From positions 50,794,569-50,858,568 of the forward strand of contig OZ021723.1 of the NCBI GenBank assembly GCA_963978545.1: a DNA stretch of 64,000 bases. Reading direction: 5' to 3'. Shown in pieces: positions 52,515-64,000 of this stretch. This DNA is from Linyphia triangularis. Lineage: Eukaryota; Arthropoda; Arachnida; Araneae; Linyphiidae. Made by a program: the position numbers and the translations under genes. How positions within the stretch are numbered: position 1 is the first letter of the stretch; each line of letters starts with the position of its first letter. The notes under the pieces were generated by a model. The model was not told the origin of the DNA and searched no databases. It saw only the letters and a program-made list of their open reading frames with translations.

Positions 52515-52632
52515 CACATATGGTATTTAACACAAATTTAGCACCCTTTATTTTAATTTCACTGGTATGGTCTTGGCAATTCATTATTGATACGCCTATT
52601 AAAAGACACCATATTAATATGATGGAATGCAT
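52515..52632 (-). CDS. First exon (signal peptide) of a small secreted-protein gene
   Basis: On the minus strand, ATG at 52632 opens a 39-codon exon. It starts with a classic signal peptide (MHSIILIWCLLIGVSIMNC), then QDHTSEIKIKGAKFVLNTIC, and ends at a consensus donor GTAAGT with phase 1. A TATA box lies about 90 bp upstream. Exons at 44903 and 39910 on the same strand probably belong to it, but a linking exon that changes phase from 1 to 0 was not found with confidence. The family is not recognised. Confidence 0.55.
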
Positions 52633-52721
52633 TTTTATTTTAAGTTGTTGGAACCGGCAAAATGAAATTCTTAGGTTAGATACAAAATGATATTAGGAAA
52701 CCTCTAACTGTTGGTTTCACA

Positions 52722-52730
52722 CTTTATATA
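52722..52730 (-). promoter_or_regulatory. TATA box of the minus-strand secreted-protein gene
   Basis: TATATAAAG on the minus strand, about 90 bp before the ATG at 52632, leaving a 5' UTR of roughly 60 nt. Confidence 0.55.
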
Positions 52731-52734
52731 AATA

Positions 52735-53366
52735 TACCGATTTACAGTTAGATTTTCTGGAATTATTTCGAAATTATGTTGAAAATGTAATTTATTTATT
52801 CTTTTTGGAAAAGATTACTTATTTAAGTATTCTTATTATAAACCACAATGGAAATTAGTTTGCATTTAACTTGTTGATAATATTACATATTGTTTCATAA
52901 TATTTCCATAGAAATCGGGAAGAGTTTTGTTTGAATGTCAAAACATATTTTGAGTCAGTATTGCTGTAAATAATTAAATTATTTGTGGATTGTGTGTGTG
53001 TAATGGAATATCCGAAATAAATGTCAAATATGCGACTATGAAAATTATTTTACTTTACTAGATAATAATTTTCATGGTATATTCATATTCAAACCTAAAC
53101 AGATATTTCTATAGTTTATATGAAAACCGTCCGATAGCAAAAAATTTAATAGTTTTAAATAATACTTTTCAGGAGTATTGATTGTTATGTTTAAGTTCTG
53201 TTTACTATCGATAGCTATTAAATTGAAACTATCAACTTGTAGTTTGATTGTTTGTCTTGTTTTTAATTAGGTATAATCAATAATTCTTTTAATAATTATT
53301 TTATACTCACCCTGTTTATATATGTAAAAAGATGATTTATTATGCATAGTTTTATAGTTCTTTTCA
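52735..53366. other. Spacer, nothing recognised
   Basis: AT-rich, between the minus-strand promoter and the plus-strand terminal exon. Confidence 0.55.
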
Positions 53367-53367
53367 G

Positions 53368-53457
53368 CTCAACTGGAACCCCTGTGCCTATCCAGTTTGC
53401 GTTCAACCTGCATTTATGACGTTTTATACTGACGAAGAATTTATTAATTTTGTATAA
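53368..53457 (+). CDS. Isolated terminal exon, unknown protein
   Basis: Acceptor ATAGTTCTTTTCAG, then LNWNPCAYPVCVQPAFMTFY and TDEEFINFV, then TAA at 53455. AATAAA follows at 53544. Base composition and residues (two Cys, Trp, aromatic-rich) look like real coding DNA. Upstream exons were not located; the exon-like blocks at 36.4-38.9 kb on the same strand are possible but unproven partners. Product not recognised. Confidence 0.4.
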   Translation, partial: LNWNPCAYPVCVQPAFMTFYTDEEFINFV

Positions 53458-53559
53458 TATATACTTAAATTTAATTTATTAAGTAATGTGATGGAGTTAT
53501 GTTCATCACTTTGCAAATTGAAAAGGGCGAAGACCCAAATAATAATAAATCCCCCTATC

Positions 53560-54150
53560 TTGGCAGTTTGATTGGTATTGTAACTCGGCGTCTGTACAGA
53601 AAAAAGAGTAAGTCTAAGACCAATACATCGTTTGTATCAGAAAAATAGACATGACATCTAACGAAGAGTTTTCCTAGGGAGAAGGGAGGAATGGTGATCT
53701 TAAAAGGATTGCAATTTATGACACCTTAAAATAATCGCCATAAAATTCTTCTATCCATTCAGCTTCATTTGGCATGGTACATCCCTCCTTCTTTAACTCT
53801 CCGAAGAAATCAATTAAGAATAAATGAAACCACTCCCTTTTCTGCAACTAATGTCTGATAATTCGCAAAAGTTTTAAGAAAGAGTGCATGAACTTTGATT
53901 CATTCCAACCCGAACTTCCATAACTAGCTTCGATTAATATCTATTTCTGATTCTCATTCCCAAGTCCTAGACTATGATAGCTGGCCTGTCTGACAATGAG
54001 AACTGCATAGACGTTATATACGTTATATAGAGAGGAATATTGCCAAGTGCTTAACTCCAATCAAATTTGTTGAATAACACAATGACGATCTCCCCAACAT
54101 GGGTCAACGCAGCTAGTGATTAATAAGAGATAACAGGAAAAGTGAATATT
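53560..54150. other. Spacer, nothing recognised
   Basis: Moderately complex sequence with no clear exon. Confidence 0.5.
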
Positions 54151-54151
54151 A

Positions 54152-54875
54152 AGGGGGTCCGGTACCGAAAATAAAAAAAAAACTTTATTTATGTACATTT
54201 TTATGTCAAAAATTTATTTTATGTATGAGATACTATTTATAAATCTTTGAGAAAATAATTTTTTGAATATTGTGTTTAGTTATTTAAAAAAATAATTAAA
54301 AACTAAGAAAAATCCATAATAATTGATGTTTGCGTATTTTGATATAAGTCAAGAAAAAATAATTTTTTTTTTCAAAGTGAAAGCTTTCTGTAATACATAA
54401 TTATATAAAGAAAATTTTGTCTTCACAGAATTTTGATATTTGAACTAAAAAAAATTAAAAATATTCTCAAAGTTAAAATATTAAAATTTTTGCTTTTTTT
54501 TATGTTATCTTTTACGCTAAATGTTATATTTTAAAACAGAATTAAAAAAATAAAATTCTGTGAAGACAAAATATTTAAAACTATATAAACTAAATGCTCC
54601 AAAAATTTGAATAGCCAATTATTAATGGTTCTGGAGATATATCGATTTGAATATGCAACATCTGTAAAAAACACTAGTGTTCGAAAAACGCACTTTAAGC
54701 AGACGCTTCAAGGTGTTACGCCCATTAGTGATGTTTAGATAACAGGTAATTTTGTGGCGTTCTAATCACCGGAGGAATAAGATAAAAACAGCATTCTGTT
54801 CAGGAATGTATGAAATATTTTTTAAAAGCAGAAAAAAAATTGTGATTTTTGAAAAAATTTCGGTACTGAACCCCT
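54152..54875. mobile_element. TIR element (724 bp), Harbinger-like MITE candidate
   Basis: The left end AGGGGGTCCGGTACCGAAA and the right end, as complement AGGGGTTCAGTACCGAAA, are flanked by TTA on both sides (54049+100 = 54149-54151 and 54876-54878). A 3-bp TTA duplication fits PIF/Harbinger. A second inverted pair inside (54411-54434 and 54552-54575, sharing TGTCTTCACAGAATTTT apart from one base) makes the element partly palindromic. No transposase. Confidence 0.65.
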
Positions 54876-54879
54876 TTAC

Positions 54880-56160
54880 TGAAAATTGAAAGTGAAAAAT
54901 TCCTTAGATAAAACTGCTGGTGAAAGTACAAAAATTATTGAATTCTTGTAGTATTTATCTGAAATAGGTTTTTAAGGAAGTTGGACACAGGTGCCCCTTG
55001 GCTGCATTGTTCTCCTTTAAACCTATATACATTTCTATTTCGACTGCGTAATTTGTCATTTGGCGTGATAGAGGAAAAACTTTGTTATACTTGACAGCTG
55101 ATTTTTCAAGAAAAAAAAAAAAAAAAATCATCAACTAGTTGACTATTTCGCAAATAGTAAGTAATCAGGACTTTTAATTTATCAAGATCAGAAAAATTGA
55201 GGCACATGTTTAATGCCCTTCATATTTGATTTTTAAAGCCATTCAAAAAGCAGTTTGTAAACTTGTTGACTTATTCTAATAAAATGTCACCTTGCATTGA
55301 AAACGTAGAAATAGACCAATATATTTTTAATTGCTTCAAATCTGGTAATTAATGAAAACGTAATAAAATTACTTCAAGGTTTCCCCTTTGTAAAATAGAG
55401 TAAAAAGTATTGATTCATTTTTGTGATTTTTTGTTGCTTTCAATACCTACGCATTTGGATGCGTCTGTTTCTTCATCGCGGCTGAATGAAAGAGTTGCGC
55501 CATAGTATTGTCACGTTGGTTTTGAATCTGTAAACCTACGCGATTTGAGTGCTGCAATATGCTCATTGAGCATATTATGCAACAAAATTTTTCAAGAAGT
55601 CGAAACGAAGAAACCGAAAGAAAATAAGAATGATTTCTATATGCTTGTTGTTGGATGTAGCATAAAATAATTCAAAAACTTTTTTCTTTGAAATAGTGAT
55701 TTTTTAAAGTTCATTTATGTACACTAATATCATATTTATTTTTACTTTACTTTGATTTCTTAATAATCACAACTAAAATTGTGATCATTAAAGAATAGTT
55801 GTGAGTGTGATGGGTATATGATGAACAACAACTGAATAAAAAAAGGAAATATATCACATAATTTACGTTTTAATTCGCGAATAATAGCTGAAAATGTTTC
55901 ATATTATATCTTCATTAGGATGGTTAAAAAACATGTGAGGAATTTTTTAATCAACTGACCAGGACACCCCCCTCATTTTTTTTACAACTTCCCATACTAA
56001 CGTTCTAGCAAAATTTTAGAAACTTATTCCAACTAAATGGTTGACGCTCAATTAGTAGTAAAATTTCGTATTTTGTGTGTTTTAATGTATTTATATTATA
56101 TTTGCTAAAAAGTTTGTTTAAAAGCAATTTCTTTATATTCATTAAATTTGTATTTATACT
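54880..56160. other. Spacer with a short palindrome
   Basis: AATATGCTCA-T-TGAGCATATT (about 55557-55577) is a perfect 10-bp-arm palindrome. No gene recognised. Confidence 0.5.
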
Positions 56161-56164
56161 ATAA

Positions 56165-57620
56165 TTAAAAAATATTAAATAAGTTAGTAAAAGTTAGACA
56201 ATTAATCATAGATTTTTCGGTTGTCTCGTTAAGTATTGTCTTTCGATTTTCTTCAACAACTTGTAAAAGGAACTGCTTATTTTCCTCATGAGGTGTTAAT
56301 GAGTTATTAAATTCTTGTATTAGTTGAAGATCTGAAGTGTCATTTACCACTTTAAGTTCTTTTGCTTGTTTTCCCATTTATATAGCGGATATTATTTTCC
56401 CATTCTTCTGGAGAAGTGGGTGCAAGAGAGTCATTAATATTCAAGCGAGAAAAATATCAAGAGATCATTTTGTGGCAAAATCTCCAAAACTGACATCATC
56501 TTTCAACATTTTTAATTGCCCTGGACATCTTACATTTCACGAATCTTTGGAGTTATTTATACCTGGAATTTTTTTTCTTTTGCTGCAATCCTGTATAGAA
56601 ATATGTACCAATCAACCAATTCATTTGAAAGATACCATTAGCGATTTTTCAAAACTTTTCTAGCTGCAGTTCCAATTTCATAAATGCCTCATATTTTATA
56701 AAGTTTATTCATTTTATCAGGTACCGCTATAAGCTTCAGAACTACCTGGAGATTCTATCCATACTTTATTTTACAAAATAGTACTGAACTGTGCAAATCG
56801 CTGCATTTCTTCTCTCTCAGTAAATATTTTAAAAGCGTATAGGAGTTTAGCCATCCATCATGCGGGATGAATAGCACCCTGTGCTCTCCAATAGATTTTA
56901 TCTTGTGCATTATCCAAAACGATTAACTCTATTACCTATTTACATTCATCTCTAATTATCATAGATTTATCCCCAGATGAAAGAAAGTCTAGAATTGAAA
57001 TTTTGAACTCTTTAGCGTCTTTTTCAGTTCTAAACCGCGAAAATTTATTTGTTCACTTCTTTTTCCAACGGTTTTAAGTCTGTTTAAGAGGCACATGATG
57101 GCCCAAAGCACAATTTAAATACCTTTGTCAATATAAATTCTGTGACATCATGCCGACAGGCTAGCCACAATAGTTCACTTCCAACTTTTTTCTCCAAATT
57201 AATGCATGCTCCTTTTATGCATCGTATCAAAACTTAAAGCGCGAATGTTTTTTCTCGACTCTCCGTTGCTTTGCTAGCATAAAAACAGTTTTTGAAATAT
57301 TTTTCGCTGTCTCTCCACTACTTAACTTTGAGACACCAAAAAGATTTTCGATACCTTCTTCCGAAAAATATGCTGGCTAGCGATCAACTTTTCTTAATTC
57401 AAAATATTCTTGCTGAAATTTGCTTTCCAAATGAATGACTAGATGGAAGTCAGGTTCAATTTATCCATAGCTGATTCAGCATATTGATTTTGAGTTTTTC
57501 TTCTTGATTTTTGAATGGGACTACTTGAAAGAAGAACCGTTCGAGAATCATGTCCCAATGCTGTGACTACTGATACTATCAAACGAAGTGCTTCACAATA
57601 AGGTATTTTTTAATGGCTGC
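56165..57620 (-). pseudogene. Decayed transposase-like gene
   Basis: On the minus strand, pieces in shifting frames resemble a transposase-like protein family common in arthropods and cnidarians: SFDTM followed by a broken NTG/GAC-LE region, WLACR-like and ILTKVFK pieces, FGPSC, LDFLSSGDKS, then QGAIHPA-W and LLKYLL. The lower end carries an intact short frame (LQLIQEFNNSLTPHEENKQF). Many stops and frameshifts show it is dead. The family match is from memory of its conserved pattern and was not aligned. Confidence 0.45.
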
Positions 57621-57624
57621 TATA

Positions 57625-60100
57625 ATAATGTTAATGTTGCAAGATACAATAGTAAAAGAAGTTGCTAAACTAAATTGTATCTATAAAAAAAAATAATAAA
57701 ATCAGCATGAAATTCGAAAATTATGCGAAATTACAAAAAATTGTAAAAATGAAAGGTAATTGGGTGCCATCTTGTTGTAGAAGTATCAAGCTGAAATTTT
57801 TGGAGACTAATGCAACTGGTAAATGTAAAAAAATAGGGAATGTCTTGGTCTTTAGTAGAAGTTTTTATTTGAACCATACTAATCTTCACTTGGTTTTTAA
57901 TACTTATTTTAAGAAAAATGTGGAGCATCTAAATTTATCCGAGTATTTATAATAGACATTTTATCTTTAGCATAATTTAAATAGTACGCTTTACTGAAAT
58001 TCAATTGTTTTATAATTTTTGTACTTTTCACTGCATTTGTTTAGTAAAAAACTTTGATAAATTTTTCATACACAATTTTGTTTAGTTAAATGAGATGAAA
58101 ATTATTATATTTTGCACAATAGATTCTTTAAAACAAATATTTGGCATCGAAACGAAAATAATTTTTTAAACAGTACTTACATGTTGCAAAATTAACACGT
58201 CCCTAGTGAATCATTGTCACTGAAAGTCCAATTCTATGCACGTTTTCATTGCAGTACATCTGATTATAATTGCATAATGATTTTTTTCCAGAAATATAAA
58301 ATGAATTGAGAATTAACAAGTACTGTCGTGTTGTGAAAACATTAATTAGAAATGGAGAACAATCAAATAAGTAAAATTTGACAATGACCTCCAATAAACT
58401 AAGAAACAAATTACATTCAAAAGTTATCTTGAAACACTTTAAGAAGTCATATGTTGGATTAAATTTTAATTTATCGGTTTTATATCTCCAAATTGCCTCG
58501 TATTATAGTAAAGTGAGAGTAACATTTTTAGACAATGGGGTATTAATGAACACAATTTAGTTAACTATAAACTGGATTACGAAACTATTGTGAATTACTC
58601 CACATGAGATTATTATTGACAATTAAATTACCAACTGCGATTCGGAATCAACAAAATTTTCGGTAAAGGCCGAAGAGTCCAGAGACTGCATGTTTAATAA
58701 TAAGCAGAATCAGGAGAGTTAGAGTAAGTTAGCTTCGATATAGTTCTCTCTTACAGACATAGGGGTTTTTCTACCATTGGTTGCGTAAGAGTTCCTTTGA
58801 AACACAATTAGTCCTTTTTGAGAGTCAAAGATGGGAACTCCTCTCCCATATAAATCGTTTGGATAAAGGTATGTCGAAAAGGGTAATTTTTAAGTAGCTG
58901 TAAATTACAGTACCATTTTTAAATCCTTTATATTGACTTCCATTTTGTGTGTTTGTTTGTCGATGGGAGACATAATTAACCCCCTTGCGTTCATTCTATC
59001 GGGCTGAAATTTTGCAGATAGGTTCAATGTCGATGACAATGTATTCTATCAAATTTTGGGGCTATTATTGCCTCTAAAAGGTCGCTTTTACGGAATACAA
59101 ATAAACCAACTTGCCGTCATCCTATCGCATTAAAATTGCATTGAACCGATCATTGCTGAAACTTCTGTTGCCAAATTTTTTTAATAAATAAATAATAAAA
59201 TTACTTCAATCAGAATAGTAATATGACATTGTATGTGAGAGCATAAATTCATGTTAGTTTTTAATAAATAAATTTTGAAACTTAGTTTGCCGCACATTTT
59301 GCCTATAGAATTGCTTTTGATATCGGCTCTAGGTTAATGAATATAAAAATTGACAATGTAGATATAGGATTTTTTAAAAACTCTGTTTTTATGTGTTATA
59401 TTATACCACTTTGCTTTGTAACTCTTGGAAAACTTTGAAATGCAAATTTATTAATACCTACAATTTTTTTTTAGAATGCATACACAGATTGGACTTTTAA
59501 GTTTAGATATAGAGACAGGGAGCTATCGTTAAATTACGATTTGAGTGTTTACTCTCGCTGTAAACTGTTGAACATCGCTTCAACACAGACAAGTAAGATA
59601 TATTTCACAGAATTATTTTTGAAAGTATATAGATTGGCGGTATAATTTTGAAAAATTTTGGTATCATAACTCCCACTAACTTGGCGTTTTTATTTAAAAA
59701 ATGTTAAAGAAATAAAACTGCAAAGTTAACATGGGAAAATATATTGTGAGATAACATTTGACTTAAAACAAAGCAAACTTTTCATAGAGTTGCCTAGTTG
59801 CATTCATTGGCTTCAAATTTATAGCGATTCCGGTTGATTTTTTAAAGCTTTACTTATAAAGTAATTGGAGTTTAAGCTAAAGGATTTAAAAATTAACGCC
59901 CAACCACAATTTTATAAATTTTAGTCGTAACTTCAGGTTGAATGTTTGTATGGGAAACTTATTTCGACAAGATTTTTCATGTTATCATATGAAAAATATT
60001 AACGAGACGCACCGTGGGACCTGTCATTAGAATTAAAGGAGCAATGGGGAACAAACTTTCCTGGTACAAATGTAATACCATTCTAAAACTTTTCCGATTT
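57625..60100. other. Spacer, probably old repeats
   Basis: No exon recognised. Segments at about 58640-58870 and 58910-59160 are GC-richer than the surroundings and look like old interspersed repeats. Confidence 0.45.
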
Positions 60101-60118
60101 ATTGTTATTTAGTAGTAA

Positions 60119-60119
60119 A

Positions 60120-60160
<41 letters not shown>

Positions 60161-60184
60161 CACCACCATTATCATTATTATTAT
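60119..60184. repeat. (ATT)n microsatellite
   Basis: Pure ATT repeat at 60119-60160, then an interrupted continuation. Confidence 0.95.
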
Positions 60185-60247
60185 GAGTGGCAGCATCATT
60201 TTAGGATTTTACAAAGACCCTATCCATCCTTTCATCTGTTCGAACGA

Positions 60248-61013
60248 GACTTTAAACCTTTTGAAGACAGCACAAACAGCTTTTCTTCGATAATTTTCGA
60301 TATGCTTTAAAATAAAAAGTATTTGCTATTTTTAATTTATATTTTTATGCAGCATAATGTTTATTTCCTTCTTGAAAAACATTAATTATTTTAAGCATAA
60401 GTATGTTTTTAAAAAGTTATCAAGTGAAAGGTAATGATGGAAAATTTAGAAAAAAAATTATGAATAAAAGTTACCCACGATATTAAAAAAAAGTTATCGT
60501 TCTATTCCTTTAAAATTTTTAATGGATATACGCGTGATAGTTTTACATTCTTTGAAGCAAGAATTAAGAATATAGATGACAAGTTTTTTATAAAATGTCA
60601 TTTGTAGTCAAAGAAATTTTTTTAAATTTAAATTTAAATTTTCTTTTTTACATAAAAATATTTTTTATATTATATTAAAGTATAATTCTACCTTAGAGAA
60701 TAAACCCATAAATTAGCTTTAATTTCCACTATTAGTATTCAGTTTATTTATGAAACTTAATAAAATATCTTGCGACTAACTTATATTCAAACGGTTTTTT
60801 TTTTCAAAAGTTTTCGTCATTTCGTTTCACTTGATAACTTTTTAAAAAACATACTTATGTCTAAAATAATTATTGTTTTTCAATAAAGAATTAAGCATCA
60901 TTGTACAGCATACAAAATTACAATTAAAAATATAAACTATATATTTTTTTTAAAGCATATCGAACATTAAGCAAAAAAAGCTGTTTTTGTTGCCATCAAA
61001 AGGTTTCAACTCC
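60248..61013. mobile_element. Foldback element with ~190-bp inverted arms
   Basis: The left arm (about 60248-60445) and right arm (about 60810-61013) are inverted copies. Landmarks include TTCGATATGCTTTAAA with TTTAAAGCATATCGAA, and AAAAAGTTATCAAGTGAAA with TTTCACTTGATAACTTTTT. The right end CAACTCCC resembles, inverted, the terminal GGGAGTTG motif of the element at 61941. No coding frame. Confidence 0.75.
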
Positions 61014-61940
61014 CTTTTCAAAAATAATTTTGTTATTACTTAAAATTTTGATAACTAATTTATGTCCTATTTTCAGAAGCATTTATAAAATATAAAAACC
61101 TTAAATATAATTACATTTTAATATACATTTCATTACGCAAGTGGCATACATATACAAGCGAAGGAAAAAAAAGTTCACATTGGACACAATTTACCATGCC
61201 TTTAAAATATGAAACATATGCATTATGTGAAATATGAACTACATACTTTTCACCAAACTAATAGCTTATACAAGATATTTGAAGCTCTTTATTAGTGTAT
61301 ATGAATAAAAATGAAATGAAACTTAACCTTTAAAATACAAAGATAAATTTTAAAATTATCTTAAATGAATTGCTGTATAAATTTCTCCAGTATCGCAAGA
61401 TATTAACATGGGACAAGCTAATTAAAATATTTGCATCATATTTAAGTACTTCAGAATTTAAATAAATATTTATTCTACGAAAAGCCTTTCTTTCCTATCT
61501 TACCCAAATGGAACTGAAAGCATGATGCATTGGAGCATGGGGCATAATTAAACCTTGAATTTTATAATTATTTTGTTTTAACTTTAATTTGTCAAGAAAC
61601 ATTGTAATAATTCCTCAAACATCTCGTGTACAAACTGAAATTGTAATCATTGCATTCAATATTAGTATATTTTAACAGTTAGCAGTTACACATTTTTGAG
61701 ACATTGTTCATTGTATATATTAAAGTGCCAAAATAAAATTTATTTACTCGGACTTTGAAATAATAATTTTCTTTGAAGAAAAATTAGTTAACAAGTTTTT
61801 TTCAGGGACAATTCTCTTGATTGAATAAAGCATGCAATTTAAATACGCTGTCCATAACAATTGTAAGCCAAAAATCAAATCGTGATACCTACTTCATGAT
61901 TCTTACGTCAAATTACACCAAAAGATACTAAGTTTTTTAT

Positions 61941-62510
61941 GGGAAGTTGGAACCTAAAAATTTATAAATAATCGATTTTGGGTTTATTATTCTTTATTAA
62001 AATTTAAATTCCCCTCTTTAAAAGGGTACCCCATTTGTAATAATACCTGAACTAGAAGTATTTTAATAATTTTTTGGAGATAAAATTGGTAATATTAGTG
62101 TAAGTAAAGTTTTCTTTAAAAAGCGTTTTTCTCAAAACTACATTTTTCATTATTCGTGTACATTTTTCTCAGAAACTAAGAATACTATCTTCCTGAAATT
62201 TTTACCACATATCCCTTTTATATATCTGCATATACTGAAGCGATATTTTGTTGTTATTTTAAAAATATTTTTTTGTTTTGGTTTTTTCGGCAAAAAAACA
62301 ATTTTTTTTTAACAAATTCGAGTGACTTTCACGAAAATTCATTTAAAAAAAAAGTAAATAAATCACCATCAAAAGCTAACTTCAGTAGAATAATAAGTGT
62401 CTGCTAAATGCACTGAAAAAAAATAAGCTTCTATATCAAATACTTTCTGAGAAAAAGGTACATGAAATATGCTAAATTAACATTACCGGTATAGAGGGTA
62501 CCAACTCCCC
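61941..62510. mobile_element. TIR element candidate (~570 bp)
   Basis: The left end GGGAAGTTGGAACCT and the right end, as complement GGGGAGTTGGTACCCT, are inverted repeats. An internal GGGTACCCC lies near 62025. The target duplication is not clear. Confidence 0.4.
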
Positions 62511-62699
62511 TTAAAAATATTTATTTTTTTCTTAATTATTTTTGAAAACTGTTTTTTAATTACTGTATTGATTGTTTTTAAGTATTCTATAGGTCGAGGC
62601 ATATTAAAAAGTTGAATTCTGCCTCGAAATGGAAAGTTCCGTGGTCCTTTAGACACCATATTTTTTCATTTAAAATTGCAGAGTGATGATAAGTAATGG

Positions 62700-62810
62700 G
62701 TAAGAACAAAACCCTCATGCAATATTTGACTAGAAAGCAAAGATAAGATATTTAATGAATCTACTAAAAAAAATTATAACACATACAAAATAAAATTGCA
62801 ATACAAATTA

Positions 62811-62845
<35 letters not shown>

Positions 62846-63192
62846 AAATTTTTTACCTGGCAAAAATTACTTTTTCCGTTGAACAACACACCATTCATCA
62901 TACCACTGTTTATCATAGGTCTCCAACAAACACTAATTTTGACACCATATTATGTCAATATTTGAGGAGGTCAATTGTTGCACTTTTAAAAATTGGAAAC
63001 ATACCTCTCATATAAAAATTACAAGTTCCATTTCACTGCGCTCCTTAGATACCAACTCGTAAGAGGGAAAACTTAGAAGATTGTCAGTAGTTTTGCAATT
63101 GGTATCTTTAAGATGTAGGATCTTCAAGATGTCAACATTACAAGCTCCATTTCATTGAACTCCTGAAGTAGCAAGTCGCATGAGGGTTTTAC
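62700..63192. repeat. Region with inverted ends and a ~116-bp direct repeat
   Basis: CAAAACCCTCATGC near 62706 and GCATGAGGGTTTTA near 63179 are inverted. Inside, TTACAAG-TCCATTTCA...CTCCT occurs at about 63018 and 63141. A-run at 62813-62840. Unknown repeat. Confidence 0.4.
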
Positions 63193-63194
63193 AG

Positions 63195-64000
63195 TACCAA
63201 TTTTTAAGTTCAAGACTAATCTTCAGATTTGCAACGCAAATTAAAGTGGATTATGTTGGAAGCTGTTTCTACTTAGTTTGTATTTCGATTTTATGAGTTA
63301 TATATATTATTTTAAAGATATTTAAAAAAAAAAAAAAAAAAAAATTATATGATTCCTAACATTTTTTACCTAAAAGTAGGATAGCATTAAAAAAAGTTCT
63401 GGTTGGTTAGCTTAAGTAAACACCAACTGTGATTTTTTTTTGTAATAACCAGCCCGAGCATACATTGCAGACAAATCACTATTTTGTGAAAATACCATCT
63501 GCCATCTCACCTAACCTTAATGTTGATACAGAATAACTTCATACATTGTTACACAGTAACGAAAATAATTCGTACATTGATTTAAACGAAAAAAAAAGTA
63601 TGTAATTAAAACTAATTGTATAGTTCAACGAGAAGTGACGAAAAAGAGTAAATGAGAGTTTTCAACATTCAGAGTTATTTATATTATTCGATGTTGACAT
63701 TAAGAATAAAGCTACAACAAGCAATTAAACCTTAAAAATACAAAGATTTGTCTTAAGACTCATGAACCAACGTACACAAATATGTAATAATGCTAACACT
63801 GAGTAGTTTGACCAATACTACCTCTACGTGTCAGCAGTGATTGAGACTTGACTTGTAACAACCTGACACGGTCTCTTTTTGGTGATTTGAACTCGATGTT
63901 GGTCCTAAAGTCATGACAAAGTCCTCATTTTCTTCTATATAACCTTTGGTAATCTCTAAAAACTCGTGGACAAAACTTTTCTACCATATAAGTGATGCGG
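63195..64000. other. Window end, nothing recognised
   Basis: AT-rich with an A-run near 63325. No gene supported. Confidence 0.5.

Overview
The window is AT-rich, intron-rich and repeat-rich animal DNA. It carries TATA boxes, GT-AG introns, AATAAA signals, a Ty3/gypsy retrotransposon, a Jockey-like LINE and many short inverted-repeat elements. The protein matches and repeat types suggest an arthropod, perhaps a chelicerate such as a spider. That placement is inference from resemblance only.

Layout. Positions 1-1330 hold the decayed 3' end of an old Ty3/gypsy element, followed by a tRNA-like (SINE-type) segment. Positions 3659-8963 hold a structurally complete, young Ty3/gypsy element with 466-bp LTRs (7 mismatches), a 4-bp target duplication, a tRNA-Leu type primer site, gag with a zinc knuckle, a textbook -1 frameshift heptamer abutting the gag stop, protease, RT, and a D,D35E integrase. 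An internal deletion removes the end of RNase H and the integrase zinc finger. Positions 9.9-31.7 kb hold the main gene, a GH29 alpha-L-fucosidase. Eight coding exons were traced with matching phases to a 447-aa secreted enzyme. A second intact copy of its first exon lies 4.35 kb upstream with its own start and splice donor, so the gene may use alternative first exons, or the upstream copy may be left from a tandem duplication.

The fucosidase introns contain a piggyBac-type MITE with TTAA ends, another short TIR element, a minisatellite and long microsatellites. Positions 32-36 kb hold a Helitron-like hairpin, a small TIR element and a ~1.5-kb foldback element. From 36.4 to 39 kb there are exon-like, relatively GC-rich segments on the plus strand. 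From 39.9 to 52.7 kb there is a partly resolved minus-strand gene for a small secreted protein (signal-peptide exon with TATA box, an internal exon, a terminal exon). A LINE, a TA-flanked foldback element and a truncated antisense LTR sit in its introns. An isolated plus-strand terminal exon lies at 53.37 kb. From 54 to 64 kb there are further non-autonomous inverted-repeat elements and a decayed transposase.

No tRNA, rRNA, CRISPR array or bacterial feature was seen. Exon boundaries were set by eye from splice consensus, phase and protein continuity; no alignment was run.
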